A stretch of DNA of 16,693 bases, taken from positions 1 to 16,693 of the forward strand of contig DATBDE010000138.1 of assembly GCA_036270095.1 (NCBI GenBank), written 5' to 3'. Origin of the DNA: DATBDE01 sp036270095 (GTDB lineage: Bacteria; Actinomycetota; Thermoleophilia; Solirubrobacterales; Solirubrobacteraceae). The notes under the pieces were generated by a model. It searched no databases, was not told the origin of the DNA, and was given only the letters and a program-made list of their open reading frames with translations. Both the position numbers and the translations under genes were made by a program. Every line of letters starts with the position of its first letter. Positions within the stretch are counted from its first letter, which is position 1. Positions 1 through 6,137 of the stretch are shown here, piece after piece.

Positions 1-441
1 ATGCAGCTGACCGGGCTGCATCACATCACCCTGATCTGCCGCGACCTCAACCGGACGACGGCGTTCTACCGCGACCTGCTCGGGCTCGCGCTGGTCCACC
101 AGGCCACCAACGACGACGACCCCGACGCCCGCCACTTCTTCTTCGGCGACCCCTCGGGCTCGCCCGGGACGCTGATCAGCTTCCTCGAGTACCCGTCGCT
201 ACCGCCCGGCGTGGTGGGCACGGGCTCGACCCACCACTTCGCCTTCAGCGTCGACACGCCGGAGGAGCTCGCCGCCTGGCGCGACTACCTGCGCAGCCGC
301 GGCACCGACTCCACCGACGTCTTCGACCGCGGGGCGTTCAAGTCGCTGTACGTCCGCGATCCCGACGGCCACATCGTCGAGATTGCCACCCGGGGGCCCG
401 GCTTCGGCCTCGCAGGACCCCCGGCTGGCGACGTCCCCTAG
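1..441 (+). CDS. VOC-superfamily (glyoxalase/extradiol dioxygenase fold) protein
   Basis: A 146-residue single-module vicinal-oxygen-chelate protein, probably a metal-dependent lyase, dioxygenase or resistance protein acting as a dimer in the cytoplasm. The N-terminus HHITLICRD (residues 7-15) with AFYRDLLGL, the central THHFAF (77-82) and the C-terminal DPDGHIVEIA (120-129) are the usual VOC landmarks. His8, His78 or His79 and Glu127 are the likely metal ligands. The sequence resembles one half of ring-cleaving dioxygenases of the MhqO/PcpA type, but the substrate cannot be told from sequence. The ATG is the first base of the window, so the upstream region is unseen; the start is plausible because the first VOC strand begins at residue 6. 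Its TAG stop shares the bases CTAG (438-441) with the stop of the convergent mihF gene. Confidence 0.85.
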   Translation: MQLTGLHHITLICRDLNRTTAFYRDLLGLALVHQATNDDDPDARHFFFGDPSGSPGTLISFLEYPSLPPGVVGTGSTHHFAFSVDTPEELAAWRDYLRSRGTDSTDVFDRGAFKSLYVRDPDGHIVEIATRGPGFGLAGPPAGDVP

Positions 442-788
442 ACGGTGGCGACCGCGGTCGCCCCGAGCTTCCGCGCCAAGGCATTGCGCTGACGGTCCGT
501 CAGCGAGCCGATGTGCTTGTTCTCGGGAATCGGGATCGCGGCGAGCACCTTGCGCGCCCGCATCATCCCCCAGCGCCGCTGGCTGAGCAGGAGGTCGCAG
601 ACCTCCATGCTCTCGGCTTCCCACGGCCGGCTGAGGAGCACTTCCGCGACCGCCACGTCCCCGTGAGCGACGCGCCGCTTCAGGGCGGCGCGGGCAAGCC
701 TCACCCGGTTGGCGCGCTCCAGGGCCTGTAGGTGCTGCGGGGCATGGACGCTGCGCGCGGGCAGGGCAACCGAGGCGGTGGCACTCAT
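438..788 (-). CDS. mihF: Integration host factor, actinobacterial type (mIHF)
   Basis: A 116-residue basic DNA-binding protein of the actinobacterial mIHF family, which binds and bends DNA, organises the nucleoid and assists phage integration; it is unrelated in fold to E. coli IHF. The N-terminal helix with ALERANRVRLARAALKRR (22-39), then AEVLLSRP, and the C-terminal helix-two-turn-helix region VLAAIPIPENKHIGSLTDRQ (81-100) followed by RNALARKL match the layout of the family, as does the length (usually about 100-110 residues). The same frame stays open to 1073, but the extension is compositionally unlike protein. The ATG at 786-788 has a good Shine-Dalgarno (AGGGAGG, complement of 800-806) 11 bases upstream. 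A 9-bp hairpin sits directly beside that site. It is convergent with the VOC gene. Confidence 0.88.
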   Translation of the reverse strand: MSATASVALPARSVHAPQHLQALERANRVRLARAALKRRVAHGDVAVAEVLLSRPWEAESMEVCDLLLSQRRWGMMRARKVLAAIPIPENKHIGSLTDRQRNALARKLGATAVATV

Positions 789-805
789 CCGAAAACAAAC
801 CTCCC

Positions 806-829
806 TCGTCCGCTTCGAGGAGCGGACGA
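806..829 (-). promoter_or_regulatory. Hairpin abutting the mihF ribosome-binding site
   Basis: A perfect 9-bp inverted repeat, TCGTCCGCT (806-814) with AGCGGACGA (821-829), around a 6-base loop. In the mihF transcript it would end exactly where the AGGGAGG Shine-Dalgarno (complement of 800-806) begins. It could modulate ribosome access or protect the mRNA 5' region. Its presence is seen directly; a regulatory role is inference. Confidence 0.5.
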
Positions 830-1011
830 CTGGCCGATGGTGGGTTGTAGAACCTGCGTCCGGGCGCGGGGCCACGCCACAACCGGAGGACTCGGGCGCA
901 GGCATCACGAAGCCACCGCTCACGCCATCGACGCGCGTCCAGCGACGTACTCGCCCGCTTCGAGACCCTCTCCTCCGGCTGCGACCGCAGCGTCGCGACC
1001 AGGTCGCTGAA

Positions 1012-1039
1012 ACTAGATCAGTTCGCCCCGCTCCATCAA
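1012..1039 (-). promoter_or_regulatory. Candidate promoter for mihF
   Basis: On the minus strand TTGATG (complement of 1034-1039) is followed after 16 bases by TCTAGT (complement of 1012-1017). Each matches the vegetative consensus at four of six positions. It lies in the most AT-rich part of the gap and would give a leader of roughly 215 bases. There is no other support. Confidence 0.25.
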
Positions 1040-1071
1040 CCGCCAATACGCGCATCTGCCGCTCAGAGCGC

Positions 1072-1106
1072 AAAAAAGTTGTGAACCCTCGACCCGGGGG
1101 CGAGGG
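1072..1106 (-). terminator. Weak intrinsic terminator candidate after the oxoamine synthase gene
   Basis: Reading the minus strand, CCCTCG (complement of 1101-1106) pairs with CGAGGG (complement of 1086-1091) around a 9-base loop. Eight bases further on comes a run of six T (complement of 1072-1077). The gap between stem and T tract is longer than in a textbook terminator. The run is the only such A/T homopolymer in the region and lies just after the stop of the gene. Confidence 0.4.
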
Positions 1107-1118
1107 CGGGAACCCGGG

Positions 1119-2381
1119 CTACTCGGCCGGCTGGGCGGGGGGCTGCGCGTCGGGCCCCGGAAGCGGCCCGTGCTCGCCCTCGAAGGCCCGCTTGACGTCG
1201 CCGAAGGCCGAGAGCGCGCGGTCCAGCGTGGCGCGGTCGTGGGTGGCCATCACGCTCGTGCGCAGCAGCGCGCCGCCCGGCGGCACCGCCGGGTGCAGGG
1301 CCACGTTGACGTAGACACCGACGTCGTAGAGCGCGCGCCACAGCAGCGCGGCCTTCCAGTCGTCGCCCACGAGCACGGGCACGATCGGCGTCGCGCCGCC
1401 GCCCACGTGCAGGCCGAGGTCGCGCAGCCCGGCGTGCCAGTAGCGCGCGTTGTCGAGCACGGCGGCGAAGCGCTGCGGGCCCTCGTCGGAGCGGCAGATG
1501 CGCACTGCGGCCAGCGCGGCGCCGATGGCTGCGGGCACGGCCGAGGCCGTGAACATGAACGGGCGGGCGGAGATGCGCAGATACTCGATGACGTCGGCGG
1601 GGCCGACGAGGAAGCCGCCGCACGAGGCCAGCGACTTCGAGAACGTGCCCATGCGCAGGTCGACCCGGTCCTCGACGTCGAGCAGCTCCGCCGCGCCGCG
1701 CCCGTGGGCGCCGAGCACGCCGACGCCGTGGGCCTCGTCGACCATGAGCCGCGCGCCGGCGCGCGCCGAGGCGTCGGCGATCGCGGGCAGGTCGGCGATG
1801 TCGCCTTCCATCGAGAAGACGCCGTCGACCACGACGAGCACGCCGCCGCCGTCGTTGGCGGCGCGCTGGAGCTGGCGCTCGAGCTTGTCCAGCCGGGCGT
1901 GGCGGAATGCGCGCAGCTTCGCCCGCGAGAGCAGGACGCCGTCGAGGATCGACGCGTGGTCGCCGGAGTCGGCCACGACGGTGTCGCCCGGACCGAGCAG
2001 CGTGCCCAGCGCGCCGAGGTTGGCCTGGTGGCCGGTGGTGAAGACCAGCGCCGCCTCGCTCTCGTACCAGCCCGCGATCTCGGCCTCGAGCTCCAGGTGC
2101 AGGTCGAGCGTGCCGTTCAGGAAGCGCGAGCCGGTCAGCCCGGTGCCGTAGCGGTCGAGGGCGTCGCGGGCGCCCGCGATGACGCGCTCGTCCTCGGTGA
2201 GCCCGAGGTAGTTGTTGCCGCCGAGCATGATCCGCTCGGCGCCCTCCATGACCACCACGGGGCGCGCCGCCGACTCCAGCGTACGGAAGTAGGGGACGAT
2301 GCCCGCGTCGCGCGCGGCGTCCAGAATGGCCTTGCGATCGTGGTCGCGGGCCTTGGCGAAGACATCGACGGTGGTTTGCAT
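1119..2381 (-). CDS. Alpha-oxoamine synthase family PLP enzyme, candidate serine palmitoyltransferase
   Basis: A 420-residue fold-type I PLP enzyme that condenses an amino acid with an acyl-thioester and releases CO2. Family marks are NNYLGL (56-61), TGSRFLNGTLDLH (83-95), the cofactor-stacking His142, DEAHGVGVLG (215-224) with Asp215 and His218, the Schiff-base Lys249 in GTFSKSLASCGG, and VPPGGALLRTSVMATH (366-381), which holds the carboxylate-binding Arg374. Members include 8-amino-7-oxononanoate synthase, glycine C-acetyltransferase and serine palmitoyltransferase. FSKSLAS-GG and the LRTS-MATH tail are, as I recall, closer to serine palmitoyltransferase-like members. There are no biotin or threonine-catabolism genes nearby. 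The head-to-head acyltransferase fits sphingoid-base and ceramide synthesis. The start ATG at 2379-2381 has no Shine-Dalgarno. Confidence 0.85.
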   Translation of the reverse strand: MQTTVDVFAKARDHDRKAILDAARDAGIVPYFRTLESAARPVVVMEGAERIMLGGNNYLGLTEDERVIAGARDALDRYGTGLTGSRFLNGTLDLHLELEAEIAGWYESEAALVFTTGHQANLGALGTLLGPGDTVVADSGDHASILDGVLLSRAKLRAFRHARLDKLERQLQRAANDGGGVLVVVDGVFSMEGDIADLPAIADASARAGARLMVDEAHGVGVLGAHGRGAAELLDVEDRVDLRMGTFSKSLASCGGFLVGPADVIEYLRISARPFMFTASAVPAAIGAALAAVRICRSDEGPQRFAAVLDNARYWHAGLRDLGLHVGGGATPIVPVLVGDDWKAALLWRALYDVGVYVNVALHPAVPPGGALLRTSVMATHDRATLDRALSAFGDVKRAFEGEHGPLPGPDAQPPAQPAE

Positions 2382-2385
2382 GGGC

Positions 2386-2391
2386 TAGGGT
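2386..2391 (+). promoter_or_regulatory. Candidate -10 box for the divergent acyltransferase
   Basis: TAGGGT fits TANNNT and lies ten bases before the GTG at 2402. A transcript would start at about 2398-2402 and have almost no leader. This argues against the alternative in-frame GTG at 2390, which overlaps the box. No good -35 is seen. Confidence 0.3.
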
Positions 2392-2401
2392 GCCGCGCGC
2401 T

Positions 2402-3529
2402 GTGAGCGTAGAGATCCGGCACGTCACCACGAGGCGGGACCTGAACACCTTCGTCCACCTGCCGTGGGCGATCTATCGTAACCACCCCCTGTGGGTTCCC
2501 CCGCTGAAGTTCGACGTTCGGAACCGACTTGACCGGGCCAAGAACCCGTTCTTCGAGCACGCCGAGGCCGAGTACTTCCTCGCCTTCCGCGACGGCGACC
2601 CGGTAGGCCGCATCACCGCCCACTACGACCGGAACTTCAACCGCTTCCAGCACAACGAGTGGGGGATGTTCGGCTGGTTCGAGGCCCGCGACGACCCGCT
2701 GGTCGCCGGCGCGCTGCTCGACGCCGCCGAGGAGTGGCTGCGGGACCGCAAGCGCGACCGCATGGTCGGCCCGCTCAGCTTCTCCACCAACGACCAGGAC
2801 GCCGGGCTCCTCGTCGACGGGTTCGACCGCGAGCCGCTGATCCTCAACCAGTGGACGCAGCCGTACTACCCGGCGCTGCTCGAGGGCGCGGGCCTGACCA
2901 AGGCCATGGACCTGTACATGTGGGAGCTCTGGGTCGATGACCGCGCGAGCGTCCACCCGGCCATCGTGCGCATGGCCGAGGAGGTCAAGACCAAGCACGG
3001 CATCGACGTGCGCGGCATGCGCAAGCGCGACCTGCGGTCCGAGGTCGACCGCTTCCTCGAGGTCTACAACGAGGCCTGGGAGCGCAACTGGGGCTTCGTG
3101 CCGCTCACCGACGAGGAGGTGCGGCACTACGCCAAGGAGCTCAAGCCGATCCTGGACGAGAACTGGGCCTTCATCGCCGAGAAGGACGGCGAGACCGTGG
3201 GCGCCGCGCTCACGCTGCCCGACTACAACCAGGTCCTCAAGCACCTCAATGGTCGCCTGCTCCCGATCGGGTGGGCAAAGGCTCTGTACTGGCGCCGCAA
3301 GATCAACCGCGTCCGCGTCTTCGCACTCGGGGTCAAGGCCAAGCACCAGCACGCCGGCGTGGCCGCCAAGCTCTACACCGAGCACTTCGACTCGGCCGCG
3401 CGCACGCCCCAGAAGGGCGGCGAGATGGGCTGGATCCTGGAGACCAACAAGTCGATGAACCGGGCCATGGAGGGCATGGGGGGAAAGATCGTCAGCACGT
3501 ACCGGCTCTTCGAGAAGGAGCTCGGGTAG
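2402..3529 (+). CDS. Large GNAT-like N-acyltransferase, candidate bacterial ceramide synthase
   Basis: A 375-residue protein of a family usually annotated as GNAT N-acetyltransferase or, misleadingly, dATP pyrophosphohydrolase. Visible landmarks are LPWAIYRNHPLWVPPL (20-35), NPFFEHAEAEYFLA (48-61), VGRITA (68-73), GPLSFSTNDQDAGLLVDGFD (123-142) and the PYYPALLEGAGL stretch. The C-terminal half has a second GNAT-like core (AFIAEKDGETVGAALTLPD, then RVRVFALGVKAKHQHAGVA). As I recall, the Caulobacter ceramide synthase bCerS belongs to this type. Lying head-to-head with a serine palmitoyltransferase-like gene, this protein could N-acylate a sphingoid base or its 3-keto precursor. The substrate is an inference; N-acylation of another amine is possible. 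GTG 2402 is preferred; GTG 2390 in the same frame would add four residues. Neither has a good Shine-Dalgarno. Confidence 0.8.
   Translation: MSVEIRHVTTRRDLNTFVHLPWAIYRNHPLWVPPLKFDVRNRLDRAKNPFFEHAEAEYFLAFRDGDPVGRITAHYDRNFNRFQHNEWGMFGWFEARDDPLVAGALLDAAEEWLRDRKRDRMVGPLSFSTNDQDAGLLVDGFDREPLILNQWTQPYYPALLEGAGLTKAMDLYMWELWVDDRASVHPAIVRMAEEVKTKHGIDVRGMRKRDLRSEVDRFLEVYNEAWERNWGFVPLTDEEVRHYAKELKPILDENWAFIAEKDGETVGAALTLPDYNQVLKHLNGRLLPIGWAKALYWRRKINRVRVFALGVKAKHQHAGVAAKLYTEHFDSAARTPQKGGEMGWILETNKSMNRAMEGMGGKIVSTYRLFEKELG
2405..2410 (-). promoter_or_regulatory. Candidate -10 box for the oxoamine synthase gene
   Basis: TACGCT (complement of 2405-2410) fits the TANNNT pattern and lies 23 bases before the ATG. 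It would place the promoter inside the first codons of the divergent acyltransferase gene, because the two start codons are only about 20 bases apart. No clear -35 is visible. Confidence 0.2.
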
Positions 3530-3548
3530 GTCCGACCTCGCGGTCGTT

Positions 3549-3554
3549 TAGGCT
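3549..3554 (+). promoter_or_regulatory. Candidate -10 box before the small TM protein
   Basis: TAGGCT fits TANNNT and lies nine bases before the GTG at 3564, in the 34-base gap after the acyltransferase. The same hexamer occurs upstream of the lipoprotein gene (14787-14792). No -35 is evident, and read-through from the acyltransferase gene is equally possible. Confidence 0.25.
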
Positions 3555-3563
3555 GCCTCCTTC

Positions 3564-3842
3564 GTGGCTTCGCCCCAGCAAGAGGAAGTCGTCGACGCCC
3601 TCCCGGTCCTTGCCGAGAGGCGAGCGGTGGAGCCGCTGGCCGCGCGTCCCGCCGTGCAGGCGGCCGCCGTCGCGGCGACCGGCTTCGTGGCCGGCGCGGC
3701 GACGGTGGCGGTCATCCGCCGCCGCGGCGCACGCAAGGCCCTGCGCCGGCGCAAGCGGTCCACCCGCCGCGGCGGCGAGATGCTGGAGATCGTCTCCAGC
3801 CGGTCGTTCCTGGTCGACGTCCACCTGGTCAACCGCGAGTGA
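3564..3842 (+). CDS. Small single-TM protein of unknown function
   Basis: A 92-residue protein I do not recognise. Residues 1-28 are polar to mixed. Residues 29-51 (PAVQAAAVAATGFVAGAATV and on) form one Ala/Gly/Val-rich membrane segment. A very basic stretch follows (52-70, about twelve Arg/Lys), which by the positive-inside rule puts the C-terminus in the cytoplasm. The protein ends in the hydrophobic tail SFLVDVHLVNRE. The GTG start has no obvious Shine-Dalgarno, but codon use is like its neighbours, and the stop codon overlaps the GTG of the glycosylase gene (GTGA, 3839-3842). That indicates translational coupling and supports it as a real gene. Confidence 0.7.
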   Translation: MASPQQEEVVDALPVLAERRAVEPLAARPAVQAAAVAATGFVAGAATVAVIRRRGARKALRRRKRSTRRGGEMLEIVSSRSFLVDVHLVNRE

Positions 3843-4741
3843 TCGAGCACCGGGAGGAGATCGAGCCTCCCTGGTGCTTCCGCTTGCCGCTTCGGTCCAG
3901 CCCGGACGGCCTCGCGCGCGCCCGCAGCACCGTGCTGCACCGCCTGGTACCAGGGCTCGAGCACGAGCCCGTGCACATCCGCGTGGCCCAGACCGCGCCC
4001 GACGCGGTGCTGATCGGCGGCCGCGCGCACACGAAGGCCTCGGCCCGGGCGGCCATCCGGCGCATGCGCTTCGCCCTTGCCGTCGACGACGACCTGCGCC
4101 CGTTCCACGCGCGCTTCCGCCACGACCCGCTCATCGGGTCCGCGCTGCGCACCAAGCGCGCCTTCCGCCCCTTCCGCCAGCCCGACCCGTTCATCGCCCT
4201 GGCCTGGACCATCGTCGAGCAGAAGATCCAGTTCAGCGAGGCGGCGGCGATCACCCGGCGGATCGTGTTCCGGCTCGGCCGTCGCGACGCCGAGACCGGC
4301 CTGTGGTTCCCGCCCGACGCGGCCGCGCTTCACGCGGGCGGCTCGCCGCTGCTGCAGTCCTTCGGCCTCGGGGCGCCGCGCGCCCGGGCGCTCGTGCGGG
4401 CCGCGCGGGAGGTGGCCGCCGGGCGCATCGACCTCGACCCCGGCGCCGACCACGAGGCCGCCTGGCTGCGCCTGCGCGCGATCTCCGGCATCGGCGCGTG
4501 GACGGTGGAGATGACCGCTATCGCCGGCCAGGGTCGCTACGACCAGGTCCCCGCCGGCGATGTCGGGCTGCTCAAGCTCGTGGGGCGCAGGGCCACCGGC
4601 AGCCCGCACGCGCGCGCCGAGGAGGACGAGGTGCGCGCCCTCTTCGCGCCCTACGGGGACTGGAAGGGGCTGGCCTCGCTGGTGGCTATGTCCCCGGGTC
4701 AGCCTCGGCAGCGGCCGGCTGCTCGTCCGCTGGCGGCTTGA
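3839..4741 (+). CDS. alkA: DNA-3-methyladenine glycosylase II (AlkA-type, HhH-GPD superfamily)
   Basis: A 300-residue base-excision repair enzyme that flips out and removes alkylated purines from DNA. The N-terminal 100 residues resemble the AlkA N-terminal domain. The HhH-GPD domain follows, with PFIALAWTIVEQKIQF (117-132), the helix-hairpin-helix LRAISGIGAWTVEM (212-225) and the downstream PAGDVGLLKLVGR, in which Asp241 is the likely catalytic residue. The iron-sulfur Cys cluster of EndoIII is absent, as in AlkA. Its GTG overlaps the stop of the small TM gene by four bases. The last 56 bases are also coding on the minus strand for the 3' end of the broken membrane gene. No Ada-type regulator is seen. 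Confidence 0.85.
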   Translation: MIEHREEIEPPWCFRLPLRSSPDGLARARSTVLHRLVPGLEHEPVHIRVAQTAPDAVLIGGRAHTKASARAAIRRMRFALAVDDDLRPFHARFRHDPLIGSALRTKRAFRPFRQPDPFIALAWTIVEQKIQFSEAAAITRRIVFRLGRRDAETGLWFPPDAAALHAGGSPLLQSFGLGAPRARALVRAAREVAAGRIDLDPGADHEAAWLRLRAISGIGAWTVEMTAIAGQGRYDQVPAGDVGLLKLVGRRATGSPHARAEEDEVRALFAPYGDWKGLASLVAMSPGQPRQRPAARPLAA

Positions 4742-5113
4742 CCACCACGCGGCGCAGGCGCCCGCCGAGCGCGCCGAGCAGCATCCCGGCGATCGCGGTG
4801 ACGATGACCAGCAGGGGCTCGAACCCGGGCAGCTTGACCTTCGCCGCGCCCCCGAGGGCGTGGGCGATCAGCAGGAAGATGCCGAAGATCGTCCCGCCGA
4901 GCAACCCGCGGTCGGCGCCCTTCCAGCCGTTCTCGTGCTCCAGCCCGGCGGCCACGCCGCCGATCGCCGCGATCACATTGACGATCCAGTACGCCGCGGC
5001 CGAGACCCCGAGCATGAGCCCGGCCACGAACCCGGTGAGCGCGGGCGCACTACGCCCGCGACCAGCACCTGGAGCTCGCGCGGCCGATCCTTGAGCAGTG
5101 GGATCGTGCGCAT
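4686..5113 (-). pseudogene. Small multi-pass membrane protein with a one-base frameshift
   Basis: From ATG 5111-5113 the frame encodes MRTIPLLKDRPRELQVLVAG plus two Val and then becomes nonsense. The adjacent frame, from base 5048, continues APALTGFVAGLMLGVSAAAY and gives a hydrophobic protein with three to four membrane segments (GLLGGTIFGIFLLIAHALGG and PLLVIVTAIAGMLLGALGG), ending KPPADEQPAAAEADPGT. Joining the two at GTAGTG/GCG would need one extra base and restores a single continuous first TM helix and a protein of about 142 residues. So this is either a recent loss-of-function deletion, a sequencing error or, less likely, a gene starting at the in-frame GTG at 5027 inside TM1. It begins 16 bases after the thiY stop. 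Function unknown. Its 3' end overlaps alkA by 56 bases. Confidence 0.65.
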
Positions 5114-5120
5114 TGCGACG

Positions 5121-5126
5121 ATTATG
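5121..5126 (-). promoter_or_regulatory. Candidate -10 box of a leaderless transcript for the broken membrane gene
   Basis: CATAAT (complement of 5121-5126) matches TATAAT at five of six positions and lies seven bases before the ATG at 5113, the spacing expected if transcription starts at the start codon. No Shine-Dalgarno is present. The gene may therefore be transcribed apart from the thi operon. Confidence 0.35.
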
Positions 5127-5129
5127 GCG

Positions 5130-6137
5130 TCACAGGCCCTGGCCGGGCAGGAACTCGTTCGTGAGCGCGTCGCCCGCGTTGGGCGGTCGCTTGAGCAGGT
5201 GGTTGCCGAACATCCACTGGCCGTAGCGTTGCCACGAGGCCGCGTCGGCGAAGCCGAACGGCTTGCCCTTGGGCGGGAAGAACACCGGCAGCGAGGCCTT
5301 GACCTGGGCCAGCGACGTGGCCTCGTTGAGGTCGGGGTTGGCGTCGACGAGCTCGGACGTGGCCGCCGCCGGGTCGTGCCGGGCAAAGTCGTAGCCCTGC
5401 CCGAGCGCGCGTAGGAAGCGGCGGATCAGGTTCGCCTTCGGGGTGACGTCGGACTGGCGCGCCACGAGGACGAGCTCGTTGTACGTGGGCACGCCGGCCT
5501 GGTCCATGCGGATGATCGAAGGGTGCTTGCCGCTGCGCGCGAGCTGGATGCCCTCGATGTTCCAGAACGCGCCCAGGGTGGCGTCGGCCTTGCCCGACAG
5601 CATCGCCGGGACGAGGTTGAAGCCGACGTCGACCTCCTTGACCGAGCCCGGGGACACCCCCGCGCGCTGCTCGATCGTCTTCAGGTAGGCGGACTGGTAG
5701 GGGATGCCGGCGGTACCGACGGTCTTGCCGCGCAGGTCGGAGGGCGAGCGGATGTTCTTGGAGCCGAGGGCCATGATCGAGGTCAGCGGGCGCTGGGCGA
5801 TCGCCCCCACCGAGACCACGCGCAGCCCCTGGTCGCGCGCGAGCAGCACCTCGGGCTCGTAGGAGATGGCCAGGTCGGCCTTGCCCGCGGCCAGCAGCTT
5901 GAGCGGCGAGGACGGGTCGGGTGGCACCTTGAGGTCGACGTCGAGCCCGGCGCGCTTGAAGTCCCCGCGTCTCAGGGCGGCGTAGAAGCCGACGTGGTCG
6001 GGGTTGGGCAGGTAGTCGAGGACGACGGTCAGCTTCTGCTTGCCCGGCGGGCCCACGTTCTCCTTCTTCTCGCCGCAGCCCGCCGCGACGAGCGCCGCGG
6101 CCAGCAGCGCGAGCAGGACGACGACCGGCTTCCTCAC
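5130..6137 (-). CDS. thiY: ABC transporter substrate-binding lipoprotein, ThiY-like (NMT1/THI5 fold)
   Basis: A 335-residue extracytoplasmic binding lipoprotein for a thiamine precursor, probably a hydroxymethyl- or formylamino-pyrimidine. Residues 1-20 form a lipoprotein signal (basic RKP, hydrophobic core, then LVAAGC with lipidated Cys21). The mature part opens with KLTVVLDYLPNPDHVGFYAA (35-54), close to the ThiY/Thi5 signature LD-PNP-H-G-Y-A. It continues with KADLAISYEPEVLLA and RGKTVGTAGIPYQS, typical of NMT1-like binding proteins. SsuA/TauA sulfonate-binding proteins share the fold, but the upstream TPP riboswitch decides for thiamine. GTG 6135-6137 overlaps the thiX stop as GTGA. The frame stays open far upstream, but the signal peptide fixes the start. 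Confidence 0.85.
   Translation of the reverse strand: MRKPVVVLLALLAAALVAAGCGEKKENVGPPGKQKLTVVLDYLPNPDHVGFYAALRRGDFKRAGLDVDLKVPPDPSSPLKLLAAGKADLAISYEPEVLLARDQGLRVVSVGAIAQRPLTSIMALGSKNIRSPSDLRGKTVGTAGIPYQSAYLKTIEQRAGVSPGSVKEVDVGFNLVPAMLSGKADATLGAFWNIEGIQLARSGKHPSIIRMDQAGVPTYNELVLVARQSDVTPKANLIRRFLRALGQGYDFARHDPAAATSELVDANPDLNEATSLAQVKASLPVFFPPKGKPFGFADAASWQRYGQWMFGNHLLKRPPNAGDALTNEFLPGQGL

Larger units (their letters stand above)
789..1118. other. Intergenic region, 330 bp, no convincing gene
   Basis: This gap lies between mihF and the oxoamine synthase, both on the minus strand. It holds the mihF leader hairpin (806-829), a weak minus-strand promoter candidate (1012-1039), another short inverted repeat GCGAC/GTCGC (995-999 with 1003-1007) and a weak terminator-like hairpin with a T tract on the minus strand (1072-1106). 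Open frames run across it on both strands, but none has a start codon with a ribosome-binding site or a recognisable family. The mihF mRNA may carry a leader of about 200 bases here. Confidence 0.6.

Noticed and set aside
850..1018. Another minus-strand frame in the mihF leader with fairly protein-like composition (contains FSDLVATLRSQPEER)
   Set aside because: It has no ATG or GTG start with a ribosome-binding site, its third-position GC is lower than in true neighbours, and no family is recognisable. It could be a remnant, but there is nothing firm.
789..1073. Upstream extension of the mihF frame to an ATG at 1073
   Set aside because: The extension is Arg/Ser-rich with no family resemblance; the ATG at 788 has a good Shine-Dalgarno and gives the family length.
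1119..2381. Biotin synthesis gene bioF
   Set aside because: No other biotin genes are adjacent, and the motifs and the divergent acyltransferase fit serine palmitoyltransferase better; a tree is needed to settle it.
3271..5094. 607-codon open frame on the plus strand
   Set aside because: It spans three real genes in other frames and consists of Arg/Ala/Pro-rich shadow sequence, as expected at this GC content.
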